From positions 1-64,000 of the forward strand of contig CAYLXK010000029.1 of assembly GCA_964387685.1 (NCBI GenBank): a DNA stretch of 64,000 nucleotides, written 5' to 3'. The notes under the pieces were generated by a model. It worked only from the letters and a program-made list of their open reading frames with translations, was not told the DNA's origin and ran no database searches. Shown here one piece after another: positions 44,255 to 52,648 of the stretch; within the stretch, counting starts at the first letter, position 1, and every line of letters starts with the position of its first letter. The position numbers were made by a program, and so were the translations under genes. This DNA is from Bryobacter sp964387685. GTDB taxonomy: Bacteria; Acidobacteriota; Terriglobia; Bryobacterales; Bryobacteraceae.

Positions 44255-45286
44255 ATGCGCTATTGGGCTCTGGCTGCGTTCCTGCTGTCCTCGTGCTCAA
44301 AGGCGCCGGAACCAGCCGCCAAGACTCCCGCGATGCCGCCCCCGGCCTATCTGGTCTATGTCACCAACGAGGGCTCCGGAGACCTTTCAATCATCGATCC
44401 CCGCTTGGACAAAGCCCTCGAAACCATTGCCCTAGGTAAGCGTCCGCGCGGCGTGCAAACGGCCAACGGCAAGATCTACGTCGCCTTGAGCGGTTCGCCC
44501 TCGGCGCCCCCAGGGGTTGACGAGAGCACCCTCCCCCCGCCCGACAAGAGTGCCGATGGCATTGGCGTCGTGGACCTCGCTCAAAAGAAACTGCTCGGCA
44601 AGATGTTTGGCGGCTCGGATCCAGAGCAGTTCGCGATCAGCGCCGACGCTAAGCGGATTTATGTCTCTAATGAAGACGCCGCCGGCGTGAGCATTGTCGA
44701 CGTAGACGCCGCCAAACTCCTGAAGACCCTGCCCACGGGCGAGGAGCCAGAAGGCGTTACGATCAGCCCCGACGGCAAATTTGTCTACGTCACCTCGGAA
44801 GATGAAGGCACGGTTTCCGTCGTCGACACCGCCAAGGAAAAGGCCATCAAAAAAATCAAGGTCGGCCGCCGTCCGCGTTCCGTTGCCTTCCTGCCCGATG
44901 GATCCCGCGCCTTTGTCACCAATGAGAACGACGCCTCGCTCTCGGTCCTCGACGCCCGCAAGCATGCGGCCCTCAAACCCATCGCGCTCGAAGCCGGCCT
45001 GAAGCCCATGGGCCTGGTCATCACGAAAAAGGGCGACCGCCTCTTTGTCTCCACTGGCCGCGGCAAAAAGGTGGTGGTCATCGACACCGCCACCGAGAAA
45101 GTGCTTTCTTCCTTCGAGGTCGGCATGCGCCCCTGGGGCATCGCGCTTTCGCCCGACGAGAAGTGGCTCTTCACCGCGAATGGACCCTCCAACGACATCA
45201 GCGTCATCGACGTGGCCACTGAGAAAATCGTCCGCAAAATCGCCACGGGCGAGCGTCCTTGGGGCCTCGTCGTGATCCCGCAGTAG
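44255..45286 (+). CDS. YVTN-type beta-propeller lipoprotein
   Basis: 343 residues with a lipobox (AFLLSSC, Cys at residue 14). Seven blades of the YVTN/NHL type: VYVTNEGSGDLSIIDP, IYVSNEDAAGVSIVDVD, VYVTSEDEGTVSVVDT, AFVTNENDASLSVLD, LFTANGPSNDISVIDVATEK. Such propellers accompany c-type cytochromes and peroxidases in periplasmic redox clusters, possibly as binding platforms. Tightly packed between the HhH-cytochrome and the di-haem peroxidase genes. Confidence 0.88.
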   Translation: MRYWALAAFLLSSCSKAPEPAAKTPAMPPPAYLVYVTNEGSGDLSIIDPRLDKALETIALGKRPRGVQTANGKIYVALSGSPSAPPGVDESTLPPPDKSADGIGVVDLAQKKLLGKMFGGSDPEQFAISADAKRIYVSNEDAAGVSIVDVDAAKLLKTLPTGEEPEGVTISPDGKFVYVTSEDEGTVSVVDTAKEKAIKKIKVGRRPRSVAFLPDGSRAFVTNENDASLSVLDARKHAALKPIALEAGLKPMGLVITKKGDRLFVSTGRGKKVVVIDTATEKVLSSFEVGMRPWGIALSPDEKWLFTANGPSNDISVIDVATEKIVRKIATGERPWGLVVIPQ

Positions 45287-45289
45287 AAA

Positions 45290-46312
45290 ATGCCCTTGCT
45301 CCGGCGCCTGATCCTTCTCGTCGCGATCTTCCTGCTTTCCTGTGGGGAACCCGCAGCCGTGAAACCCTTGGGCGAGTTGATCGAGATCCGCGTCCCGCTG
45401 GGACTGCCCCCCTTGCCTAAGTCCCTGCCGCCCACCCAAGCCACCGTGGCGCTGGGTGAGAAGTTGTTCTTCAGCCCGCTGCTCTCCATCGACGGCACCC
45501 GCAGTTGCGCTGCGTGCCACAAGCCGGAAGCGGCCTTCACCGACGAACTCCCTTTGGCCCTGGGCCTGCGCGGACAAAAGACCAAACGCAATTCGCCCAC
45601 CGTCCTCAACGCCGCCTACAACCGGGTGCAGTTCTGGGACGGCCGCGCGCCCACGCTCGAAGCCCAAGCCGAAGCGCCCATCCTAAACTCACTCGAGATG
45701 GGCCACGACGCCCCCGGCATTGAGAAGAAGCTCAATGCGAGCGACGCCCTGCAGCCCCTCTTTCTAGCCGCCTTTGGTCCCGGCCCGGCCACGCTGCAAA
45801 AAGCCGCAATCGCCCTCGCCGCCTATGAACGAACCCTGCTGAGCGGTAACTCCGCCTTTGACCGCTTCGTCTACGGTGGCGATCAGACTGCCCTCAGCGA
45901 GTCCGCCCAGCGCGGCCTCGCCTTCTTTCGCGATCCCGCCCGCGGCAACTGCACCGCCTGCCACGTCATCGCGAGCGACCACGCGCTCTTCACCGATCAT
46001 CAATTCCACAACCTCGGCGCCGGCATGAACCCCCGCGGCGAGTTAAGCGACCTCGGCCGCTACGAAGTCACCCGCCAGGATTCCGACCGCGGCGCCTTCC
46101 GCACCCCCAGCCTCCGCAACGTCGCCCGCACCGCGCCCTACATGCACGACGGCAGCCTCGCGACGCTCGACGATGTCATCGCCTTTTACATCGCCGGCGG
46201 CAACGCCAATGAGCACCTCGACCGCCTGATGAAGCCGCTGGCCATGACGCAGCAGGAGCGCCGGGATCTGCTCGCTTTCCTGCTCTCCCTAAATGGAGAC
46301 GACGCCCGATGA
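45290..46312 (+). CDS. Di-haem cytochrome c peroxidase / MauG-family lipoprotein
   Basis: 340 residues. Lipobox FLLSC (Cys18). Two haem c sites: CAACH at 73-77 and CTACH at 221-225. Family motifs LGEKLFFSPLLSIDGTRSC, FWDGRAPTLEAQAEAPILNS and AFRTPSLRNVARTAPYMHDG are intact, the last bearing the distal Met. Members reduce hydrogen peroxide or oxidise protein side chains (MauG). The neighbouring cupredoxin-like protein is a possible electron donor. It overlaps the next gene by 4 nt. Confidence 0.92.
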   Translation: MPLLRRLILLVAIFLLSCGEPAAVKPLGELIEIRVPLGLPPLPKSLPPTQATVALGEKLFFSPLLSIDGTRSCAACHKPEAAFTDELPLALGLRGQKTKRNSPTVLNAAYNRVQFWDGRAPTLEAQAEAPILNSLEMGHDAPGIEKKLNASDALQPLFLAAFGPGPATLQKAAIALAAYERTLLSGNSAFDRFVYGGDQTALSESAQRGLAFFRDPARGNCTACHVIASDHALFTDHQFHNLGAGMNPRGELSDLGRYEVTRQDSDRGAFRTPSLRNVARTAPYMHDGSLATLDDVIAFYIAGGNANEHLDRLMKPLAMTQQERRDLLAFLLSLNGDDAR

Positions 46313-47034
46313 GATACGCCATCGCGGGCTTAGCCGCACTGCTCGGCAGTTGCGCTTCCCCGCCCCCCGCCGCAACGAAAGCCGAAAAAAAAGCTCCCGT
46401 TTATTTCACAGCAGACCCCGCCACGGCCGGCAACGTCACGGGCCAGGTGCGCTGGAGCCCAGCCAAAGCCGCCGCTAAAGCCATCTCCATGGCCTCTGAA
46501 GAGGCCTGCGCGAAACTCCACCCGGAGCGCGTCTTCGACGACCCCGACCGCTTCGCCCTTGTCTACCTGAAGTCTGGCCTCGAAGGCAAAGCCTTCGCGC
46601 CCGCCGAATCCACGGTCCTCATCGATCAAAAGGGCTGCCTCTTCACGCCGCGTGTCCTCGCCGTCCGCACGGGCCAAACGATCGCCGTGCGCAATAGCGA
46701 CCCCGTCTCCCACAGCATTCACCCTCTGCCCAAGAACAACCGCGAGTGGAATCAACAGCAAGCCCCGGGCGCGGAAAACCTGGAGCGTCGCTTTGCCCGC
46801 CCTGAGATCCTCATCCCCGTCAAGTGCAACATCCATGCCTGGATGAAGGCCTACATCGCCGTGCTCGATCATCCTTTCTTTGCCGTTGTCGAACGCGGAG
46901 GCACTTTTCAATTCAAGGGCCTTCCTCCCGGCGACTACACCCTAGCCGCTTGGCACGAGCGCCACGGCGAAAAAACACAGACCCTCAAAATAGAAACGAA
47001 GGCTACGGCAAGCGCAGCCTTCGTGTTTCCGTAA
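46309..47034 (+). CDS. Cupredoxin-like lipoprotein
   Basis: 241 residues; lipobox LLGSC (Cys15). The central domain resembles plastocyanin-like proteins: FTPRVLAVRTGQTIAVRNSD, then PVSHSIHPLP, and VKCNIHAWMKAYIAVLDHPF. His near 135-138 with Cys about 173, His about 176 and Met about 179 form a plausible type-1 copper site. A C-terminal Ig/carboxypeptidase-regulatory-like segment follows (FKGLPPGDYTLAAWHE). It ends the plus-strand redox operon; a terminator-like hairpin lies in its 3' end. Confidence 0.82.
   Translation: MRYAIAGLAALLGSCASPPPAATKAEKKAPVYFTADPATAGNVTGQVRWSPAKAAAKAISMASEEACAKLHPERVFDDPDRFALVYLKSGLEGKAFAPAESTVLIDQKGCLFTPRVLAVRTGQTIAVRNSDPVSHSIHPLPKNNREWNQQQAPGAENLERRFARPEILIPVKCNIHAWMKAYIAVLDHPFFAVVERGGTFQFKGLPPGDYTLAAWHERHGEKTQTLKIETKATASAAFVFP
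46997..47023 (+). terminator. Possible terminator within the cupredoxin gene end
   Basis: CGAAGGCT (46997-47004) and AGCCTTCG (47016-47023) form an 8-bp stem with an 11-nt loop, followed by TGTTTCC. It lies inside the last codons. Only 13 nt separate the stop from the convergent gene, so it is placed to end the plus-strand operon, but the T-run is poor. Confidence 0.45.
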
Positions 47035-47047
47035 CGGCTAGTGGATT

Positions 47048-49486
47048 TTAGCGCTGCGCGACTTCGCGCCAATGGAAGCGCCGCACCGGTAAGGGCATTT
47101 CCGAATCGGCGCCCTTCACGCTCTTCCAGACGATTTCGTTCAAGGCGAACATCGGCGTCCGGTCGTACTCGCTAAAGTCCATTTCCATAGACTCCTTGGC
47201 GCCCCATGCGGTCATCGTGTTCTTGGCGTTCACGTCGATCTTCGGGGCCTCGACCGTATAGGGTCGCAGATCCGGCTCGGCGTTGAAGGCCGCGTACATG
47301 GGCGTCGCCGCCGCGTCGTATTGCGTCATCGGCGGCAAACCCAGCAGCAGTTCCATCGTGCGCAACATGGAAGACGTCGTATAAAGCGTCGAGTCCACCA
47401 CACCGCGCTTCGTGTACGGGCTCACGATAAACGCTACCGTGCGGCGGGCGTCCACGTGGTCTGGGCCGTCCTGCGCGTCGTCTTCAATCACGAAGATAGC
47501 CGTCTTCGCCCAATACTTGCTGTGCGAAACGCGGTCGATCAATTGCCCCACCGCCCAATCGTTGTTGGCGACCGCGGCGGCCGGCGTCGGCACGCCCGGG
47601 CGCGTGCCCTGCGTATGGTCTTCGCCCAGGCTCATCACCACGTAATTCGGCAGCCGCTTCGTCGGGTCGCCCGATTCGAAGTTCTTTTCAAACTCGTCGA
47701 ACTCGCGGAAGAACACGGCGACATTGTCCGTATCGCGCATCCCGGGCTTCTTGAAGTCCGGCGAAACGTGGCCAATCAATCCACCTACGCCCTGTGCAGC
47801 CTCCATCGGTCCGCCTTCGCTGGAACGCATGGCGTATTCGCCATAGCTGCGGTAAGTTAGCCCTTTTCGCGCGGCCAAATCCCATACATGCCCCGCCGAG
47901 GGAATATAGGCCGCCGAGGGCCGCGCCTGGCTATGGCCGCCATAAGTAACCGGCCAAAGCTTCTCGTTGAAGTCCGTCGCGTAGGCAGAATTCGACCAGG
48001 AGTGGCCATCCACGCTCACCTCGCCATCGCAGTAGAGGTTGTCGAAAAGCACGAATTCGTTGGCGATCTTGTGCGCATTCGGCGTTACCTTCTCGCCAAA
48101 AATCGTCAGCCTCGGGTCGCCGTTGCCCTTTTTGATGTCGCCAAAAACCTGATCGTAGGTCCGGTTCTCCCGGATGATGTAGATCACATGCTCGATCGGA
48201 CTGCCCGCGCCCACCGTCGAGGGAACCACGCTCTTGGTGCCGGCCTTGGGCGGCTTGGCTTCGGCCAGCAACTCGTCCCGGTAGGGAGAATTGGCCAGCG
48301 CCTGGCGCGTATAGCCCGCGATTTCGTTCTTTAGATTCGTCAGGCCGACGATTTCAATCGACCCCTTCATCAACTGCTTCACGCTGCCTTTGCCTTCGGT
48401 CCCGCCGTCGTTCTCCAGCGGCGAATGCGGTCCGCGGATGTTGGCGTAACCGCCGCCGCCCTTGCCGTTGCCGATGTAGAGCTTCTTGCCGTCCGGCGAA
48501 ATTGCCAGCCCGCACGGGTACCAGCCCGTCGGGATAAAGCCCATTACGTTAAATTCTTCCGCTTCGCCCACATGGATCACCGCCACGTTGTTGTTATCCG
48601 CATTGGCCACAAACAACATCTTCTCCGTCGGGTCCAGCGCCAGCGCGTTCGGCGTCGACCCCAGGGGCGCATTCTTGTGCATCGCCGTCGAAATCTGTTG
48701 CACCGCGCGGCCCTTCTTGGTGTCCACCATCCACACGCTATTGGAGTTGCCGCAGGCCACAAACAATCTGCCGTCCTTGGTCAGCGCCATGTCGTTCGGG
48801 TTATCACCCACGGGAATATTCCGCACCAGCTTGCGCGCCGCCACGTCGATCACGCTCACGCTATCGCTACCCCAGTTGCTCACGTACAAATACTTCGCTT
48901 CGGCGTCCAGCACCAGCTTGTAGGGGTTAACTTCGACGGCGATCTCGCCCGCCGCCTTGCCGCTATTCGTATCGAAGATCACTACTTGCCCGGCCAGGTT
49001 CGACGTGCCCCGGTTGGCCGCAAAGAGCAGCGGCTGCTTCGGATGATGGACGATACCCGCCCAGTACGTCTCGCCTGCGCTAAAACGGGCCCGCATTTCC
49101 TGCACCGGCTTGTCGCTCACCTTGCCGCCCTCGTAGCTATAAACCGCAATCGGCGCGACAGATGGGTTCTGACGGCTGACGGCGTTGCCGCCGCTGGCGT
49201 ACATTTTCTTGCCGTCCGGGCTGAAGGCCAGACCATACCAGGCGGACTTCATCGGCACCCTCTGCTTGGCCTCGTCCGTGAGAGCGTCCACCACTACAAA
49301 ACCGTGCTGATTAAAACCCGAGTGCAACGCGATCAGGTTCTTAAAGTCCGGCGCCATCAGCAGTCCTAGGGGCATGTCTTCGCTGCGAATTTGTTTCCCG
49401 GCCGGGCTAAGTTTCCAGCCGTTGGGGAGATCCGCTTGCGCCCACAGCGCGGCGGTGACTAAGAGGGATCCGATCAGTTTATGCAT
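47048..49486 (-). CDS. YVTN beta-propeller / phosphoesterase fusion
   Basis: 812 residues from the ATG at 49486, which gives a signal peptide (HKLIGSLLVTAALWAQA). The N-terminal half (about 30-360) is a YVTN propeller (LYVSNWGSDSVSVIDVAARK, LFVANADNNNVAVIHVG, LYIGNGKGGGG). The C-terminal half (about 440-790) is a phosphoesterase of the phospholipase C/acid phosphatase type: IEHVIYIIRENRTYDQVFGD (Asn/Thr nucleophile region), DGHSWSNSAYATDF, FVIEDDAQDGPDHVDARRT. Likely a periplasmic phosphoesterase of unknown substrate. Convergent with the redox operon. Confidence 0.9.
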   Translation of the reverse strand: MHKLIGSLLVTAALWAQADLPNGWKLSPAGKQIRSEDMPLGLLMAPDFKNLIALHSGFNQHGFVVVDALTDEAKQRVPMKSAWYGLAFSPDGKKMYASGGNAVSRQNPSVAPIAVYSYEGGKVSDKPVQEMRARFSAGETYWAGIVHHPKQPLLFAANRGTSNLAGQVVIFDTNSGKAAGEIAVEVNPYKLVLDAEAKYLYVSNWGSDSVSVIDVAARKLVRNIPVGDNPNDMALTKDGRLFVACGNSNSVWMVDTKKGRAVQQISTAMHKNAPLGSTPNALALDPTEKMLFVANADNNNVAVIHVGEAEEFNVMGFIPTGWYPCGLAISPDGKKLYIGNGKGGGGYANIRGPHSPLENDGGTEGKGSVKQLMKGSIEIVGLTNLKNEIAGYTRQALANSPYRDELLAEAKPPKAGTKSVVPSTVGAGSPIEHVIYIIRENRTYDQVFGDIKKGNGDPRLTIFGEKVTPNAHKIANEFVLFDNLYCDGEVSVDGHSWSNSAYATDFNEKLWPVTYGGHSQARPSAAYIPSAGHVWDLAARKGLTYRSYGEYAMRSSEGGPMEAAQGVGGLIGHVSPDFKKPGMRDTDNVAVFFREFDEFEKNFESGDPTKRLPNYVVMSLGEDHTQGTRPGVPTPAAAVANNDWAVGQLIDRVSHSKYWAKTAIFVIEDDAQDGPDHVDARRTVAFIVSPYTKRGVVDSTLYTTSSMLRTMELLLGLPPMTQYDAAATPMYAAFNAEPDLRPYTVEAPKIDVNAKNTMTAWGAKESMEMDFSEYDRTPMFALNEIVWKSVKGADSEMPLPVRRFHWREVAQR

Positions 49487-49609
49487 CCTACGCAGTGTAT
49501 TCCGGCTCCATGACATCCGCGTGAACGACGGTCGGTCCGAAAGCGGCCGCTATTTTTTTCCGCTTCCCGTCCCCATTTCGCATTCCTTCTTAGCTGCCTC
49601 CATCGTTCC

Positions 49610-50221
49610 ATGCGCCTTCTTTTTGTTAGCCTCGTTTGGACGGGGTGCATTATTTCGAAATCTGATCCGGCTGACATCACTCTGCTGCTCCAGCAGTGGT
49701 CCGCAGGCGACCAACAAGCGTTTTCTTCCCTGATGCCGGCGGTCTACGACGAATTGCGTTCGCTGGCCGGCTCTCGTATGCGCCAGGAGGCGCCCGGCCA
49801 CACGCTTAGCCCCACCGCGCTGGTGCACGAAGTCTATTTACGCTTGGTTGATCAAAACCGGGTCGATTGGAAGCATCGCGCCCACTTCTATGGGGTGTCG
49901 GCTCGTCTCATCCGGCAGATTCTGGTCGACCATGCACGGGCCCGCAATGCCGCCAAACGCGGCGGCCCCAACCGGCCCCTTTCCTTCAACGACGCCCAGG
50001 AAGTGGCCGTCTTCACCGACGGAGAAATTCTGGATCTCGAAGACGGCCTCAACGCCCTCGCCGAGATCGATCCCCTCCAGGCACGTATCGTCGAACTGCG
50101 CTACTTCAGCGGCCTTTCCATCGACGAAACCGCCCACTGTCTTAGCCTGGACTCGCACCAGGTCAAACAGGAATGGAGCATGGCCAAGGCCTGGCTTTAT
50201 CGCTTCATGCGGGGTCTGTAA
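49610..50221 (+). CDS. ECF sigma factor of the Sig-70_X6 type
   Basis: 203 residues from the ATG at 49610, though the first 15 residues are hydrophobic and unlike the family, so the real start may be a few codons later. Family landmarks: DITLLLQQWSAGDQQAFSSL, YDELRSLAGSRMRQE, LSPTALVHEVYLRLVDQ, RLIRQILVDHARARNAAKRG and a region 4 with IVELRYFSGLSIDETAH. This group (TIGR02999) is common in Acidobacteria and Planctomycetes. It is coupled to the kinase gene downstream by TAATG. Confidence 0.9.
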   Translation: MRLLFVSLVWTGCIISKSDPADITLLLQQWSAGDQQAFSSLMPAVYDELRSLAGSRMRQEAPGHTLSPTALVHEVYLRLVDQNRVDWKHRAHFYGVSARLIRQILVDHARARNAAKRGGPNRPLSFNDAQEVAVFTDGEILDLEDGLNALAEIDPLQARIVELRYFSGLSIDETAHCLSLDSHQVKQEWSMAKAWLYRFMRGL

Positions 50222-52512
50222 TGAATACGGTCCGCCGTGAGGAACTTAAGTCCCGCTGGCGCGGCTGCCAGGACTTGCCCTCCGACGCCCAGCACGCCTA
50301 CCTCTCGGAGCTTTCCGCCCACGACCCGGAAATGGCCGGCGAACTCACCAGCCTGCTGCGAGCCTCCGAGGCCAGCGGCGATTTTCTCGAACGAGGCTTT
50401 GCCCCCACCCTTCCGAAACGCCTGGGCGTCTGGCAGCCCATCCGGGAACTCGGCCGCGGCGGCATGGGCCAGGTCTTCCATGCTGTGCGCGCCATCGATG
50501 GCTTCGAGCAACAAGCCGCCGTCAAGACCCTCCGCTCGGATCTGGCCTCTCCCGGCCAGGCCCGCCGCTTTGAGCGCGAGCGCCAAATTCTCGCCCGCCT
50601 CAACCACCCCAACATTGCCCGCCTTCTCGATGGCGGCGCGGACTCCGAAGGCCTTCCCTTCCTGGCCATGGAGTTTGTCGACGGGGTCGCCATCGACGTC
50701 TGGGCCGAAGGCAAGACTCTCGACGCCAAGCTCGCCCTCTTTGCCGAGGCTTGCCGCGCCCTGGACTACGCCCACCGCCACCTCATCGTGCACTGCGATC
50801 TGAAACCTTCCAATATCCTCGTCAATCGCGATGGACAGGTGAAAGTGCTCGATTTCGGCATTGCCCGCCTGCTTACGCCCGAAGGCGACCTGGCCACCGC
50901 CCAGCACCTCACCCCTCAATACGCCAGCCCCGAGCAACTTCGCAACCACCCTCTCTCCACCGGCAGCGACATTTATTCTCTGGGCGTGCTTTTGTACAAG
51001 CTTTTAACCGGCCGCCTGCCCTACTCCGCCACCCAAACCCGCACCACCGATCCCGTCGAACTCGCCCGCCAAATCTGTGAGGCTAGGGCGCTCAGCCTCG
51101 GCCCGGGTTTCCCTGCGGACCTGGAAGCCATCGTCGCCAAGGCCCTGGCCAAGGAACCCGCCGACCGTTACGCGTCCGCCGCCGCCTTCGCGCAAGACCT
51201 CGAACGCTTTCGCCTGGGCCGCAGCGTCGAAGCCCGCCCCCTGCCACGCACTCTTGAGTATTGGCGCTGGTTAAAACGCCACCGCTGGGGTAGCCTCGCC
51301 GCCGCCGCCGCGCTTCTGGCTTTGCTGGCCACCATGGGCTGGGCCTTGCGGGAGCGCGAACGTGCCCAGCGCATGCTGGTCCAATCCCGGGAAATGAGTG
51401 GGTCGTTGATTTGGGAAGTGGAAAAGGCTCTTCGCCACGAATCCCCTACCGAAGCCCGCCGCATATTGCTCGCACGCACCGCCTCTTACTTGAACGACCT
51501 CGCAGGAGGCGAAAGCCTCGACCGGGAACTGGCCATCGAAGTGGCCGAGAGCTACCGCCTGCTGGGCAATGCCATGGGCGAACAGAAGGACGACAAGTCC
51601 ACCGCCGTCTATGAACGGGGCCTGGCCTTGCTCGAACCTTGGCGTGACGACCCGCGCGCCCGCTTCACCCAAGCCCGCCTTTTGATCGACGCCGGACCGA
51701 AGAAAAACATCGACCGGGCCCTCCTGCTTCTGGACGAGCTCGCGCGCCATCCGGAATCCCTGCCCCGCTGGCGCTGGGCCCATGCCAGCGCTACCGCGCA
51801 GGAACGTCTGGGCGTGTTTGTGGTTCGCTCGGGAGACTACCAGGCCACCGCCCAGCTCTGGACCAAGGGCCTTCTATTGGCCCGCCAGTCTCAGAGCCAG
51901 CACCCGGGCCCCGAGGCCGACTCGCTCGTCGCTCGCCTGGAGCGCCGCATGGGCGCCATTTCTACCCAGTTGTCTCGTCTCGACGAGGCCGTCCGGCACT
52001 ACGCCGCTTCCAGCACCCTTGAGGAAAACGGCTACCGCCAAAATCCAGGTTCCGCCAACGCAACGAACCTGGCCACCAGCCTCAGCGAAACCGCCTTTGC
52101 CCTGCGCGCCCTATCCCGCTACTCCGAGGCCGCCTCGCCCATCGACCGTTCTCTCCAACTGCGCCGCAAGCTCTATGAGAGCGATCCGTCCAGCGAATAC
52201 TACCGCTTTGCCCTCAGCAACATTCTCACCATGAAAGGCGCAAATCTCGTCGCCCTTGGCCACCTTGCCGAAGCCGGACCCTTGTTGCGGGAGGCCGAAG
52301 CAATCGCTTCCCCCATGAAAGACGGCGGCATCCAAAAAGCGCAAGTGCAACTGGCCTTGGCCACTTGGCTGAGCAAACAGCCCGCCGGGGCCGCTGCAGG
52401 CCGCGCCAAAGCGGCCGAAGCCCTGCGTACGGTTGAGGCTCTCCATGGCGCCGGGATGCTACCCGCCTACAAAAGTTCCTTGCTCGACAACCTCCGCGCC
52501 TTGGCTCGTTAA
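50221..52512 (+). CDS. Membrane Ser/Thr protein kinase with TPR-like sensor region
   Basis: 763 residues; the ATG overlaps the sigma-factor stop (TAATG). Kinase domain about 72-335: Gly loop GRGGMG at 78-83, Lys102 (AAVKTL), catalytic loop HCDLKPSNILVN with Asp193, DFGIARLL and PQYASPEQL. The usual HRD is HCD (Cys192), making it a non-RD kinase. One transmembrane helix is at about 357-378. The extracytoplasmic part is TPR-like and helical. Coupled sigma-kinase pairs like this suggest that phosphorylation controls the sigma factor. It ends before a bidirectional hairpin. Confidence 0.92.
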   Translation: MNTVRREELKSRWRGCQDLPSDAQHAYLSELSAHDPEMAGELTSLLRASEASGDFLERGFAPTLPKRLGVWQPIRELGRGGMGQVFHAVRAIDGFEQQAAVKTLRSDLASPGQARRFERERQILARLNHPNIARLLDGGADSEGLPFLAMEFVDGVAIDVWAEGKTLDAKLALFAEACRALDYAHRHLIVHCDLKPSNILVNRDGQVKVLDFGIARLLTPEGDLATAQHLTPQYASPEQLRNHPLSTGSDIYSLGVLLYKLLTGRLPYSATQTRTTDPVELARQICEARALSLGPGFPADLEAIVAKALAKEPADRYASAAAFAQDLERFRLGRSVEARPLPRTLEYWRWLKRHRWGSLAAAAALLALLATMGWALRERERAQRMLVQSREMSGSLIWEVEKALRHESPTEARRILLARTASYLNDLAGGESLDRELAIEVAESYRLLGNAMGEQKDDKSTAVYERGLALLEPWRDDPRARFTQARLLIDAGPKKNIDRALLLLDELARHPESLPRWRWAHASATAQERLGVFVVRSGDYQATAQLWTKGLLLARQSQSQHPGPEADSLVARLERRMGAISTQLSRLDEAVRHYAASSTLEENGYRQNPGSANATNLATSLSETAFALRALSRYSEAASPIDRSLQLRRKLYESDPSSEYYRFALSNILTMKGANLVALGHLAEAGPLLREAEAIASPMKDGGIQKAQVQLALATWLSKQPAGAAAGRAKAAEALRTVEALHGAGMLPAYKSSLLDNLRALAR

Positions 52513-52561
52513 AGGCCCCCCAACAAAAGCGCCCTAACAAAGTTCGTCCAAAAACAAATGT

Positions 52562-52595
52562 GCCGGTGTGAGGTCGGAGGGAGGCTCACACCGGC
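52562..52595. terminator. Strong hairpin between convergent kinase and transporter genes
   Basis: A perfect 11-bp inverted repeat, GCCGGTGTGAG (52562-52572) and CTCACACCGGC (52585-52595), has a 12-nt loop. On the minus strand it is followed by ACATTTGTTTTTGG, a T-rich tract suited to ending the transporter transcript. It may serve both convergent genes. Confidence 0.7.
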
Positions 52596-52648
52596 TCGAG
52601 GCGGCCACGAAACGGAGGAGCGTGGTCCCAGCCTGCTAGCCAGTTAGT

